NCBI GenBank assembly: GCA_014695345.1 | Contig: JACJOC010000115.1 | Span: 186,001-250,000 of the forward strand | Reading direction: 5' to 3' | Source of the DNA: Cyanobacteria bacterium FACHB-471 | Lineage (GTDB): Bacteria; Cyanobacteriota; Cyanobacteriia; Elainellales; Elainellaceae | DNA length: 64,000 nucleotides | In this document: in pieces, positions 56,026-64,000 of the stretch | How positions within the stretch are numbered: the first letter of the stretch is position 1 | Layout of the letters: each line of letters opens with the position of its first letter | Notes under the pieces: model-generated | Told to the model about the DNA's origin: nothing | The model's input: the letters and a program-made list of their open reading frames with translations, nothing else | The model's database searches: none | Made by a program: the position numbers and the translations under genes

Positions 56026-58155
56026 TTAAGACTTCAATTGTTCAAGGTTAGGACGTACCTTAGCTCGAATTGTCACAACCGTAATATTGTCGTGCCCATT
56101 GTACTGATTTGCCAGTTCAATTAACTGTTGAACGCCCAGCTCCAGGTTGGTTTGAGCATTCAACAAGGGGTCAAGATGGGTTCGCCAATGAGTTTCGAGC
56201 AAATCGTTGTCTGTCATGCCATCAGAGCAGAGGATTAGCAACAAATCCTCGTTGAGTTCAATGAACTCTACATCTGGGCTGATAAAGTTCTCATCTCTGG
56301 GCCCTAGTGCCTGAGTAAGTTGATAGGCATCAGGGCGAGCATAGGCGATCGCAGGATCTACGCCGCGCTGGATCTCTCGTTGACCAACTTCGTGATCGAC
56401 CGTGACCTGCTCTAGCCCCCGTCTACGGCTAAAGCGGTAAAGGCGGCTATCTCCTACATGGGCGATCGCTGCTTCCGTATCTTGAATTAGCACCAAAACT
56501 AGTGTCGTCCCCATACGACCGCTACCAGAGCGAGCATTTTGCTGGTTCAGGTCGTAGATTGCTTTGTTTGCCTGGTGAATGCCCGCTCGGATAGCTTCCT
56601 CGTTGGGTAGCTGATTGTCGCGCCAGTTTTCAGCAAAATATTGCCTGAGCGTATCAACAGCCAGGGCGCTTGCCACCTCACCCCCTGCGTGTCCGCCCAT
56701 ACCATCGCAAAGAATGTACAGCCCTCTAGCGTGCAGAGTGCGTCCGGTTGGGCTTTCTAATTTCTCTGTTTCAGTTTGAACGCTGAAATAATCTTCGTTG
56801 TGGTCGCGTTGGCGACCAATATCAGTACGCCCTGCATCTTCCAGGCTCATCAGCTTCATAGGCAACACAACGGTTGGCACATCGTCACTGTCACCTGGAA
56901 TCTCCTCGTCGGGCACACCCAACTCTAGCCGAGTGGGGCTATCAGAATCGCTCAGATCTGCGGCTGAAGAGGGTATGGCTGGGTTCATGCTTAAGTCCGT
57001 CACGCCAACCGCATTAGGGTTCAAGTTAGACGCAGCCCCTTGGGAGGTTTCCACCGCGCTGGGTGTTGCATCAGAATTAGCTGGATCGATAGGAAGTTCG
57101 GGCATAGCCTTTGGCGTTAAGTCAGGTGTATGGTCGTCAGGCTGAAGTTCGTTAGCGATCGCTTCTAGACGCGATCGCAGTTCATTCAGAGCCGAGATGT
57201 TCCCCACCTCCAAATCCTGGCACAACTGCGCTAGAGATCCAAGCTGAGTTCGTTGAGACTGCTGAAACAACAGTAGCCACACCCGCCCTAAGTCCTTTAG
57301 CTCCAGTGGGCCTTCGGGTTTCTCTAAATACAGGCGTTGTAAACACAAAAGCTGGTCTTCATCCACCCGTAAGTTGTTCAGCTCCAAAAGACTCTGACAG
57401 CAATGTTGAATCTGTAACACGGCCCAAAGTTCCGTCATTTCATGGAGCCAATGCAAAACCTGAATGGGCAGCACATTTGGATCACTCCACAAATCCATTA
57501 GCAGCGGTAAATGTGTTCGATCCTCCAGCAGAACTACAGTTTGCCCGTCACGTTCCCAGGCATCATGAATCAGCGGCAAGGAGGGATAAAGCTGTTCCTG
57601 TAGCGTTAAATAGATTTGAGCGATCGGTGAAATAGCCGTCTTTACAGCACTTTCAGATTGTCCAATTAAGTCAATTGCTTGAATAGAATCAGACTCAGCA
57701 GCAGTGGCAGTCGAATCTTCTGCTTCGATCGATTCTTCATCTAGAGGGTAGCCTAACAACACTTCCAGGGGGGAAAGCTGAAACGGTTGGCAGTCCAGTA
57801 CCCTGACCTCTACATCCGTTGCCATTGACGATGCTGGTAGAGGCGCAAGGAGTCGATAGCGCTGCTGAATGTCAAGATAAGCTCCGACTGGCAGAGACTT
57901 CAAGGAGTTAGCAACTTCTGCTTGCGTGGACTGCTGCACTGCTGCACTAGCAGAACCTTGAGCCAGTAAAGACCTAGAAACAATTGCCTGCCAGGTCGTA
58001 CCAACGACCGCACCACACTGTGAGCAGTTTTCAACATTGAGCAGATTTGCAGATTCGCAAATTGGGCAGACCCGCTCGGTTAAAGAAAGCCCACAGTTTT
58101 GGCAAAACTTCCCGCTGTCAGGGTTGTCAAACTGGCAGTTAGGACAAACAAGCAT
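56026..58155 (-). CDS. Zinc-ribbon PP2C-type protein phosphatase
   Basis: 709 residues from the ATG at 58155 (MLVCPNCQFDNPD); the frame extends 33 residues further upstream but without conserved sequence. N-terminal double zinc ribbon: CPNC..FCQNC and CPIC..CSQC within the first 50 residues. A central helical region (about 90-370) resembles a degenerate protein-kinase-like fold by composition only. The PP2C domain (about 455-700) has RQRDHNEDYF, LCDGMGGHAGGEVAS, GTTLVLVLI, HVGDSRLYR, CSDGMTDNDL and GHDNITVV, so the metal-binding Asp residues are intact. It dephosphorylates Ser/Thr, possibly opposing the kinase at 4215. Lies downstream of the FHA gene on the same strand with a 204-bp gap. Confidence 0.92.
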   Translation of the reverse strand: MLVCPNCQFDNPDSGKFCQNCGLSLTERVCPICESANLLNVENCSQCGAVVGTTWQAIVSRSLLAQGSASAAVQQSTQAEVANSLKSLPVGAYLDIQQRYRLLAPLPASSMATDVEVRVLDCQPFQLSPLEVLLGYPLDEESIEAEDSTATAAESDSIQAIDLIGQSESAVKTAISPIAQIYLTLQEQLYPSLPLIHDAWERDGQTVVLLEDRTHLPLLMDLWSDPNVLPIQVLHWLHEMTELWAVLQIQHCCQSLLELNNLRVDEDQLLCLQRLYLEKPEGPLELKDLGRVWLLLFQQSQRTQLGSLAQLCQDLEVGNISALNELRSRLEAIANELQPDDHTPDLTPKAMPELPIDPANSDATPSAVETSQGAASNLNPNAVGVTDLSMNPAIPSSAADLSDSDSPTRLELGVPDEEIPGDSDDVPTVVLPMKLMSLEDAGRTDIGRQRDHNEDYFSVQTETEKLESPTGRTLHARGLYILCDGMGGHAGGEVASALAVDTLRQYFAENWRDNQLPNEEAIRAGIHQANKAIYDLNQQNARSGSGRMGTTLVLVLIQDTEAAIAHVGDSRLYRFSRRRGLEQVTVDHEVGQREIQRGVDPAIAYARPDAYQLTQALGPRDENFISPDVEFIELNEDLLLILCSDGMTDNDLLETHWRTHLDPLLNAQTNLELGVQQLIELANQYNGHDNITVVTIRAKVRPNLEQLKS

Positions 58156-58359
58156 CTTGAGACTTCCTTGGGGACTCTTTACTCTGGCGATCGCACCAGA
58201 GGGGACACATACCAGCCCATTACCCTTTAATGCACGGCTCCTAAGCAAGTACACAACACCCAGTGAGTGCTGCGAAACGCCTTAAAAGCTGCCTTGTGTA
58301 CAGGTTACACGATATAAGCAAAACCCGTATTCGGTAAATTTTTTTTAGGGTACCCAGGT

Positions 58360-59274
58360 TTAGGAAAACTGGAACAAGAAACTAACCTTATCGCCTTTAC
58401 CAAACGAAATCCGGTCGCCCGGACGCAATCGATGGCGATCGCCCGGTTGCAGCGGCAGGTTGTTCACATAAGTTCCATTTGAACTGCCCAAATCTTCCAA
58501 ATAGAACATATCTCCCTCAACCCGGATGTCAGCATGTACGCGCGACACAATATCGGAGTCGGTCATGCCTGACAGATCAATATCGGGTGGAATCTGACCA
58601 TTGGGCTTACCGATGTGAATGACGTTGACGTGAAGTGGCAACTCAATCACGCTGTTGCTTTGAACGTGAAACAAACGAGCAGCCGTTTGCTGGAGCCGAG
58701 TGCTAGTATCTGGAACTCTACTACCCGCAGCCGCTGGAGATGGCGGTTGAGTGACATCAGGGGCGGAAGCACTGCCAGCAGCCTGACCAGAATCGGCACT
58801 GCCGGAAATAATGGGAGGCAAGTCAGAAGAATTTTGAGATACGGCAGGTTCCATCTGTGCAGCGGGTGATAGCGGATCAGGAGCCTCAGACCCCGGTGCT
58901 TCCGTCGAGGACATTGCGGACACTGAAGTCCCAGCTAACGCAGGAGGAACATCTGGTGGCAAAGAGACAGGGTCAGGTGGAACAGGATGCTGAGGCATAG
59001 AAGTTTCGTCTCCTGTATTCTCAATTTCTCCTGTATTTCCAATTATGGTAGGAGCAAGCGGTTGAGATGGCGGTGCCGGAGGCTGCACTGGAAGCTGTCC
59101 CTGAGATTCGCTCTGGTGCAAGTCGTGTCCACATTGCCCACAAAAGTGAGCCGCTGCTGACACTCTAGCGCTGCAGTTAGGGCAGGAAATCAGCGCTGGT
59201 AAAGGCGTATAGCAAGCCTCGCATTCTGTTGCCGTTTCTGGATTGGCGTGGGCGCAATTTGGACAAGTAATCAT
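58360..59274 (-). CDS. Zinc-ribbon FHA-domain protein
   Basis: 304 residues from the ATG at 59274 (MITCPNC); an ATG at 59286 would add four residues. N-terminal double zinc ribbon with CPNC..CEAC and CPNC..FCGQC, the same type as in the neighbouring phosphatase. A Pro/Ser-rich disordered linker (about 55-200) leads to a C-terminal FHA domain: VNVIHIGKPNG, SDIVSRVHADI and DLGSSNGTYVNN, the phospho-Thr-binding motif set (SxxH and NG). Likely adaptor that recruits phosphorylated partners to the phosphatase. Confidence 0.92.
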   Translation of the reverse strand: MITCPNCAHANPETATECEACYTPLPALISCPNCSARVSAAAHFCGQCGHDLHQSESQGQLPVQPPAPPSQPLAPTIIGNTGEIENTGDETSMPQHPVPPDPVSLPPDVPPALAGTSVSAMSSTEAPGSEAPDPLSPAAQMEPAVSQNSSDLPPIISGSADSGQAAGSASAPDVTQPPSPAAAGSRVPDTSTRLQQTAARLFHVQSNSVIELPLHVNVIHIGKPNGQIPPDIDLSGMTDSDIVSRVHADIRVEGDMFYLEDLGSSNGTYVNNLPLQPGDRHRLRPGDRISFGKGDKVSFLFQFS

Positions 59275-59364
59275 AAAAAACGTCAAGTTTCTGAGAGTTT
59301 TGCCTACGTTGACCTTAAATAAAGTTGAGAATATCCCAAACAGTGCGGTTGATCCGCTAGAACC

Positions 59365-59685
59365 GTGGTAGGTAGTAATGAAATGATGACAATGATAGAG
59401 GGAGATCTATCAGAGATGAAACCAGATATAAAGCAAATCAAGGTAAAGCAGGAAAACTTAGCAATTGAGGACAATGCAATTCCTGAATCTCTGAAAAAGA
59501 CGCTAGATAGCATTGCAGCTAAAGCGGCTGATCGGAAGGATGAAGTTGTTAATGTGTTGAGCAATGAGCAGCCAGCTAAAAGCCGCATGGTGGACGATTC
59601 CTATATTCAGTGTACTTGGTGGGAAGGTTGCTACTATTGCCAGGATGAAGACAAGAACTGGCACCGAGTTAAGTGTTTCGCGTAG
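59365..59685 (+). CDS. Small Cys/Trp-rich hypothetical protein (up to 106 aa)
   Basis: Not recognised. The reading frame has a lysine/acid-rich N-terminal part with predicted helices (KTLDSIAAKAADRKDEVVNVL, about 45-65) and a distinct C-terminal 30 residues rich in Trp/Tyr/Cys (four Cys at 83, 89, 92 and 104). This looks like a leader-plus-core arrangement or a small Cys4 metal site. Start could be GTG 59365, ATG 59383 or ATG 59416 (GGGAG 11 bases upstream). It overlaps the convergent DUF4349 stop by 17 bases. Real coding is probable because composition differs from shadow frames, but unproven. Confidence 0.5.
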   Translation: MVGSNEMMTMIEGDLSEMKPDIKQIKVKQENLAIEDNAIPESLKKTLDSIAAKAADRKDEVVNVLSNEQPAKSRMVDDSYIQCTWWEGCYYCQDEDKNWHRVKCFA

Positions 59686-60601
59686 TTGCTTCTGAGGTAG
59701 CAGGAGCAGAGTGCGATCGCTGCTGTTTTAAGTGGCGATATCCCCAAACAGTGGCTCCTGCAAAGATCAAAAGATAGGGGCTATAAACCGCTAGCCAAAT
59801 GCTGAGCTGAATGAAATCAACTGTCAGCTTGCCCATTGAGTGAGAGGCGCTTTCCCAGGTTTCCCGAAGCTGGATGCCGAGCGCCCGCTGAGCTGGAGCA
59901 TCGGCGATCGCCCCTTCTAAGCTCAAGTTGATGGTTGAATATGCTACCCGATTTTGCAGGCTGCTAAGCTGAGCGTCGATCTGCTCAACCGAGTTGCGAA
60001 TTGTGCTGAGTTCTTGAGCGACCTTCAGCACTTCACCGAGGTCGCCCGATCGCTCCATAATTTGCAGCAGCATTTCCTCTGACTTTCGCAGGTTTCTTAG
60101 CCGCGCCTGAAAATCTACAAGCTGGGTTGAGACATCTTCAGCCGTAATGGACTGCCGCTGTACAGTTCCCAATTCGCCGAGTGCCTCTAAAGTTAGCTCT
60201 AGCCGCTCTTGAGGCACTCGCATTTGAAGTGAAGCGGTGTGGCGGTAGTAGTCATTGGGCGGAGTCTGGTTTTGTAAACCTAATATATCGCCTTGCTGCT
60301 GTTGAGCGATCGCCGTTGCCCGTTGAAGGCTCTCATCCACTGCATCCACCACAACTGTAATGTCTGCCGTTTTGATCATTTGAGGAAGCAGTCGCGGCAC
60401 TTCAGCAACCACAGGTGCTGCCGCTACGTCGGCTGTTTCAGCAAAATTTTGCCCTGCCATTGGAGTTCCCGTTGAAGCTGGGGCACTCGCCGTCGAATCA
60501 CCCGCAGGCAAGGGAGAGCTAGCACAACCAACTAGCATTGCACCTCCACACAGAGCTACACCAAGCAAACCTCGCCTGAGCAAGTATTTAGAGTCGTTCA
60601 C
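59669..60601 (-). CDS. DUF4349 lipoprotein
   Basis: 310 residues. Lipoprotein signal: LLGVALCGGAMLVGC (lipobox LVGC near residue 26). The DUF4349 domain follows: MIKTADITVVVDAVDESLQRATAIAQQQQGDILG (about 75-108), a long coiled-coil helix pair with QRQSITAEDVSTQLVDFQARLRNLRKSEEMLLQIMERSGDLGEVLKVAQELSTIRNSVEQIDAQLSSLQN in the middle, and one C-terminal TM helix (LAVYSPYLLIFAGATVWGY). Function unknown; likely envelope-stress or scaffold role. Convergent overlap of 17 bases with the small Cys-rich gene. Confidence 0.85.
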   Translation of the reverse strand: MNDSKYLLRRGLLGVALCGGAMLVGCASSPLPAGDSTASAPASTGTPMAGQNFAETADVAAAPVVAEVPRLLPQMIKTADITVVVDAVDESLQRATAIAQQQQGDILGLQNQTPPNDYYRHTASLQMRVPQERLELTLEALGELGTVQRQSITAEDVSTQLVDFQARLRNLRKSEEMLLQIMERSGDLGEVLKVAQELSTIRNSVEQIDAQLSSLQNRVAYSTINLSLEGAIADAPAQRALGIQLRETWESASHSMGKLTVDFIQLSIWLAVYSPYLLIFAGATVWGYRHLKQQRSHSAPATSEATTRNT

Positions 60602-60713
60602 TGTAGCTAATTTCCTTAAGCTTCAAAGTTGAATGCTGCGAGTATGACTATTTCCAATGCCAAAATTTGGATAGTTGCAATTTAAGAAACACGCCTATCC
60701 CTCCACCCCTCCA

Positions 60714-61196
60714 GTGCAGCTTAAAACAGGAGCAACCTTCGACCCCACAGGCACCTACCGCTATTCCCTATGGCGAGAATGGGATGCAAACGCACCAAAA
60801 GTTGGATTCATCATGCTGAACCCTAGTTCCGCAGATGCCGAAAAGAACGATCCAACGATTCGCCGCTGCATCAGCTTTGCTCAGTCTTGGAGATATGGCT
60901 GTTTGGAAGTGGTCAATCTGTTTGCCTATCGTGCGACGCACTTGAAGGATTTGCTGCAAGCAACTGACCCAATTGGGAACAAAAATGACCGTTATCTGAG
61001 TGCAGCTATGCAAACTGCTGAGATGCTGGTTGTAGCATGGGGTAACTGGGGCAGATTGAACCAACGAGATCAAGCCGTTTTGCAGTTAGTCTCTGAGCAT
61101 CGGCGTGTTTGCTGTCTGACTGTTAATCAATCAGGACAGCCACGCCATCCGCTCTATGTAAGAAGTGATACTCGTCCGATTCCTTTCCAATCTTGA
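60714..61196 (+). CDS. DUF1643 protein
   Basis: 160 residues from the GTG at 60714; a TTG at 60675 would add 13, and neither has a clear ribosome site. RYSLWREWD, FIMLNPSSADAEKNDPTIRRCISFAQSWRYG, VVNLFAYRATHLKDLL and VVAWGNWG match DUF1643, a family of unknown function sometimes found in phage and mobile genes and sometimes in chromosomes. The LNPSSADAxxxDPTxRR motif is the hallmark. Its flanks give no hint of mobility. Confidence 0.85.
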   Translation: MQLKTGATFDPTGTYRYSLWREWDANAPKVGFIMLNPSSADAEKNDPTIRRCISFAQSWRYGCLEVVNLFAYRATHLKDLLQATDPIGNKNDRYLSAAMQTAEMLVVAWGNWGRLNQRDQAVLQLVSEHRRVCCLTVNQSGQPRHPLYVRSDTRPIPFQS

Positions 61197-61295
61197 CGAT
61201 TTCTTCAACCTGCTTTAACACAACTTTCCCTAATTCAGGCGGGAGCTTGGGCAGTCTAGATACAGACATTCAGCCTGTATCTAAGTATTTTCCCA

Positions 61296-61592
61296 ATGAG
61301 CCAGAAAAAATTAATGCTTACGTTCGGTTCAGTTTTGGCAACGGCTACAGTTTTGCTGACTGCGGGAGCAGCGCTAGCTGACTTTCGGGTTGGCAATGGC
61401 ACAGGTGGCAACTATGCCTATGAACTTTGGAGAACGGATGATGGTGCTCAGTACTACTTAAAAATTTGGACTCGACGCGGTTACCCGAACGGTAGCCCTA
61501 TTCAATCAGACAGCTTTGAATCAAGCCGAGATGCATTGAATTATTTTGATTGTCGTTATGCTGAGCGATCGCTTCCTAGCTGCCCCAACTAG
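61296..61592 (+). CDS. Small secreted hypothetical protein (98 aa)
   Basis: Signal peptide MSQKKLMLTFGSVLATATVLLTAGAALA cleaved after ALA, then a 70-residue mature part: DFRVGNGTGGNYAYELWRTDDGAQYYLKIWTRRGYP..., with a Cys pair near the end (DCRYAERSLPSCPN) that may form a disulfide. No family recognised. Followed directly by the palindrome at 61601-61648. Confidence 0.65.
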   Translation: MSQKKLMLTFGSVLATATVLLTAGAALADFRVGNGTGGNYAYELWRTDDGAQYYLKIWTRRGYPNGSPIQSDSFESSRDALNYFDCRYAERSLPSCPN

Positions 61593-61600
61593 TATCGCTT

Positions 61601-61648
61601 CAAACTAAGAACGGGAGAGGGCTTAAGCCCTCTCCCGTTCTTAGTTTG
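61601..61648. terminator. 48-bp perfect palindrome between convergent genes
   Basis: Two exact 24-base reverse-complementary arms (61601-61624 and 61625-61648) centred on GCTTAAGC, with no loop. It lies nine bases after the stop of the small secreted protein and contains the stop codon (61641-61643) and last codon of the thioredoxin-NHL gene. Best read as a bidirectional terminator, or a mobile palindromic repeat that landed at the gene end. Confidence 0.7.
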
Positions 61649-63167
61649 TTGGAAAGCAAACGTTTGGCGCGCAGAGTCCAGCAAAGGATAGGGTACTCAC
61701 AGTCAGAGTATCGAGCGCAACGCGGCGGATAGCGTGATTGTTGGTGTCGGCAATGTATAAGAAGTTTCCAGCGAAGCTTAAGCCTGAGGGTTCTGAGAAT
61801 TGGGTGGCGATCGCCTCTCCATCCCTCAGCCCAGCCTCGCCATTCCCCAAAACGGTTCGACAAAATCCGGTTTGTAAATCGACCTGCTTAATTTTGTGGT
61901 TGTAGGTGTCAGCGATCCAAAGCTGTCCGTTGGTTCCAGGCTCCACCCCTAAGCAGTGTTGCAGTCTGGCTTCTGTGCCCTTCCCATCGACATCACCAAA
62001 GCCAAACAGTTCTCCACTACCGCAAACAGTTCGCACTTTGGGCATTTCAGCTAAACCGATCGCCCGAATTGAACTGGATTCACTATCTGCCACATAAAGT
62101 TCCTGCCCATCAGTTGCAATGCCGCTGGGTTGTGCAAAAACGGCATCGTTGACTAGCCCATCTACGCAAGATTCGGCTCCTGTGCCTGCGTAGGTACTGA
62201 CGATGCCGCTTTCCAGATTCATTTGCCAAATCTGGTGTGAACCTGCCATTGCAATAAACAAATGATTACCCAGTTTGACCAAATCCCAGGGAGAATTTAG
62301 GGCAGTTTTTAGCCCAATGCCGCTGTGAGGACGGATGTTGCGGCTTTGTTCTCCAGTTCCTGCCAGGGTAAGAACGGTTTGGTGCTGGAAGTCAACCTGG
62401 CGAATTGCGTGATTCTCTGTGTCTGCAACGTAGAGAAGCTGAGTTTCTGCATCCCACGCCATGCCTTGGGGTGAAGCAAACTGAGCATCGGCAAAGCTGC
62501 CGTCTTGCAGTCCCACTGTTCCAGTGCCAATGGTGTGTTTGATGGCTCCATCAAGGCTGGTGACAACAAGGCGGTGATATCCAGAATCAGCGATGAAGAG
62601 GGTATCGCTAGCTGCGTCTGCTAAAACTTTTCCGGGAAAGGCAAGTGGGGTGGTGAGGGGCGATCGCTCCTTCTCCAGCACTAAGCTCAATTTCTCAAAA
62701 TTAACGGTTCCTTTTTGGCGATGCTCCTGGATCATCTGCTCAATCAGGTCGTCGAGCGCTTGCCGATGTCCCTCACCTGAAACGGAGCCAACCACATATC
62801 CAGTTGGGTCAATTACCATCAACGTTGGCCAGGCTCGAACTGCGTACTGTTGCCAAACATTGAAGTCTTGGTCTAACAGCACTGGATGCTCAATGTCATG
62901 GCGCAGAATTGCCTGACGCACGTTCTCTACATCCTTTTCGTGGTCAAATTTGGCAGAGTGAACGCCAATGACGGTGAGGCAATTTTTGTATTTTTGCTCC
63001 AAATATTTCAAATCTGGCAGAACGTGCAGGCAGTTGATGCAGCAATACGTCCAGAAATCTAATAGAACAACTCTGCCCCGCAATGCTTTGAGCGCAAGGG
63101 GGCGATCGCTATTCAACCAGGGATAGTCTTGGGGTAATTCTGGTGCTCGAACGCGATCGCGCTGCAT
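61641..63167 (-). CDS. Thioredoxin-fold/NHL-repeat protein
   Basis: 508 residues. N-terminal TlpA-like thioredoxin domain: RVVLLDFWTYCCINCLHVLPDLKYLEQKY with the CCINC redox site near residues 42-46, then VIGVHSAKFDHEKD and a PTLMVIDPTGYVVG cis-Pro region. From about residue 165 to the end there are about six NHL repeats (ASPQGMAWDAETQLLYVADTENHAIRQVD is typical), forming a beta-propeller. The layout matches NHLRC2. Cytosolic or periplasmic cannot be settled: no signal peptide seen. The stop codon lies inside a perfect palindrome. Confidence 0.9.
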   Translation of the reverse strand: MQRDRVRAPELPQDYPWLNSDRPLALKALRGRVVLLDFWTYCCINCLHVLPDLKYLEQKYKNCLTVIGVHSAKFDHEKDVENVRQAILRHDIEHPVLLDQDFNVWQQYAVRAWPTLMVIDPTGYVVGSVSGEGHRQALDDLIEQMIQEHRQKGTVNFEKLSLVLEKERSPLTTPLAFPGKVLADAASDTLFIADSGYHRLVVTSLDGAIKHTIGTGTVGLQDGSFADAQFASPQGMAWDAETQLLYVADTENHAIRQVDFQHQTVLTLAGTGEQSRNIRPHSGIGLKTALNSPWDLVKLGNHLFIAMAGSHQIWQMNLESGIVSTYAGTGAESCVDGLVNDAVFAQPSGIATDGQELYVADSESSSIRAIGLAEMPKVRTVCGSGELFGFGDVDGKGTEARLQHCLGVEPGTNGQLWIADTYNHKIKQVDLQTGFCRTVLGNGEAGLRDGEAIATQFSEPSGLSFAGNFLYIADTNNHAIRRVALDTLTVSTLSFAGLCAPNVCFPTN

Positions 63168-63224
63168 AAAAATTCCTTTGGGGTGAGAAGGATTGGCACT
63201 AGGGAGACGTAATTTGTTGCCTCT

Positions 63225-64000
63225 CTACAAGGCGATCGCCCTAATGCTTAAAGCCAATAGGATGGCGGCGATCGCTCCAATCAGGGTATTCAGAATGTTG
63301 ACTACTTCATTCGTCAACCAGTCAAACTTGGATTGTAAGGTTGCACCGATCACGCTTTCTAAGTTGGTGGCGATGAAGGCAGCAATCACGCACAGCAGCA
63401 CACCCAGCGGATTGATCAGATTGACTGCCCAACCGATTAGAGCGATCGCCACCGAAGCGACTACGCCTGCCAGTGTTCCTTCCAGGCTAACCGCTCCCTC
63501 AGTTCCAGGTGGTACGGGTTTGAGGGTGGTGATCAAGAAGGTGTGCTTACCGTAAGCTTTACCAACCTCACTAGCAGAGGTGTCCGAAAGTTTGGTACTG
63601 AGACTGGCAACATATCCCAACAGCAGCAGGGGAATGAATGTTTGTAACTCCGCCGATTCACTAAAGCCGAGCACATAGGCAGCTAGGGCACAAATCGTAC
63701 CCGTCAAGGCAGATCCCCAAACGTTTTCTGGTCCGCGTGCCCCCGATCGCTTTTCGGCAATGCCCGCCGCTTCTTTTTTTGCCATGCCGATTCGCGTCAC
63801 AGCAGAGCCAACCAGGAAGTAGAACATCATCACTACGTAACCTCGCCAGCCCAACGTTCCCCAGAGGATGACTCCCAAAATCCAGGCGTGAATGTATCCC
63901 GCTGGGGTCAGGAGCTTTTTGGGGGCAAAATAGGCGATCGCTAGTAGAACTGCGTTGAGCCCAGTACCAATCAACCAAGGAGCTATGAAATCAGGAGAGA
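63225..64000 (-). CDS. DUF92/VTE6-type phytyl-phosphate kinase homologue (partial, 5' end outside window)
   Basis: At least 249 residues and still open upstream to the window edge, so the true start probably lies beyond 64000; the first in-frame TTG at 63974 is not convincing. Polytopic: five to six TM helices including FLVGSAVTRIGMAKKEAAGIAEKRSGARGPENVWGSALTG, LLGYVASLSTKLSDTSASEVGKAYGKHTFLITTLKPVPPGTEGAVSLEGTLAG, the family signature. Plant VTE6 and its cyanobacterial homologues phosphorylate phytyl phosphate to phytyl diphosphate for tocopherol and phylloquinone synthesis. Confidence 0.9.
   Translation of the reverse strand, partial: SPDFIAPWLIGTGLNAVLLAIAYFAPKKLLTPAGYIHAWILGVILWGTLGWRGYVVMMFYFLVGSAVTRIGMAKKEAAGIAEKRSGARGPENVWGSALTGTICALAAYVLGFSESAELQTFIPLLLLGYVASLSTKLSDTSASEVGKAYGKHTFLITTLKPVPPGTEGAVSLEGTLAGVVASVAIALIGWAVNLINPLGVLLCVIAAFIATNLESVIGATLQSKFDWLTNEVVNILNTLIGAIAAILLALSIRAIAL

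Noticed and set aside
58156-58254. 33-residue N-terminal extension of the PP2C frame
   Set aside because: The zinc ribbon begins right after the ATG at 58155; the extension has no recognisable sequence.
1-64000. tRNA, rRNA or CRISPR features
   Set aside because: No T-loop/acceptor pairs, rRNA-like stretches or regularly spaced direct repeats with unique spacers were found on reading either strand; small tRNAs could still be missed by eye.

Overview
The window looks like a chromosomal segment of a cyanobacterium, probably filamentous and Leptolyngbya-like. The HIP1 octamer GCGATCGC recurs throughout, inside genes and between them. Lineage-typical genes are present: a HetZ-family regulator, SepF in the pipY-sepF-proC neighbourhood, an NblB-like HEAT protein, a VTE6/DUF92 phytyl-phosphate kinase homologue, a DUF4278 protein, a probable DUF4327 protein, AAA-like (PF14516-type) ATPases, a pentapeptide-repeat lipoprotein and PEP-CTERM proteins. 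I see no rRNA, tRNA, CRISPR array, prophage or intact insertion sequence. The genus is inference.

Layout. 0-6.4 kb: tetrapyrrole genes cobA and cbiX, a Dps ferritin, a DMT permease and a Ser/Thr kinase fused to a seven-blade WD40 propeller. A hairpin-rich stretch at 2.99-3.18 kb ends in an orphan terminator and may encode a small RNA. 6.4-13.4 kb: a repeat-bearing spacer, a pentapeptide lipoprotein, small hypothetical proteins, a GT39-like membrane glycosyltransferase and a 92-bp palindromic element. 13.4-19.3 kb: the most unusual locus, two overlapping genes that both end in AAA-like ATPase domains, one a 1327-residue membrane sensor (dCache-HAMP-four PAS-ATPase). 19.8-23.7 kb: a lipid-linked glycosylation group (GT2, TVP38-like, multi-TM glycosyltransferase). 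23.7-29 kb: a Uma2 nuclease remnant, ribokinase, a polar amino-acid ABC transporter and a nucleoside hydrolase.

29-36.5 kb: an SLH-domain lipoprotein, a PEP-CTERM SGNH hydrolase overlapping an M42 peptidase, a CBS-pair protein, NblB-like protein, and two tandem PEP-CTERM proteins whose leader regions are also duplicated. 36.9-46.7 kb: anti-sigma-type ATPase, LarC, TsaC/Sua5, HetZ-like protein, a hybrid histidine kinase, methionine aminopeptidase, two alpha/beta hydrolases and a receiver-only regulator. 47-55 kb: pipY, sepF, proC, a small membrane protein, guaA, cbiD, moaA and rpsD. Between the convergent small-membrane-protein gene and guaA lies a phased array of DnaA-box-like sequences. 55.6-64 kb: a DUF4327-like protein, a zinc-ribbon FHA/PP2C pair, a small Cys-rich protein, a DUF4349 lipoprotein, DUF1643, a small secreted protein, a thioredoxin-NHL protein and the partial VTE6 homologue at the right edge.

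Themes. Signalling is dense: a Ser/Thr kinase, PP2C phosphatase, FHA protein, hybrid kinase, receiver, anti-sigma ATPase and two AAA-like proteins. Envelope functions are also prominent, with three PEP-CTERM proteins, an SLH lipoprotein and membrane glycosyltransferases. Several intergenic regions carry perfect palindromes that probably act as terminators or are small mobile repeats. All functional assignments come from reading motifs and recalling families; no database search was run.
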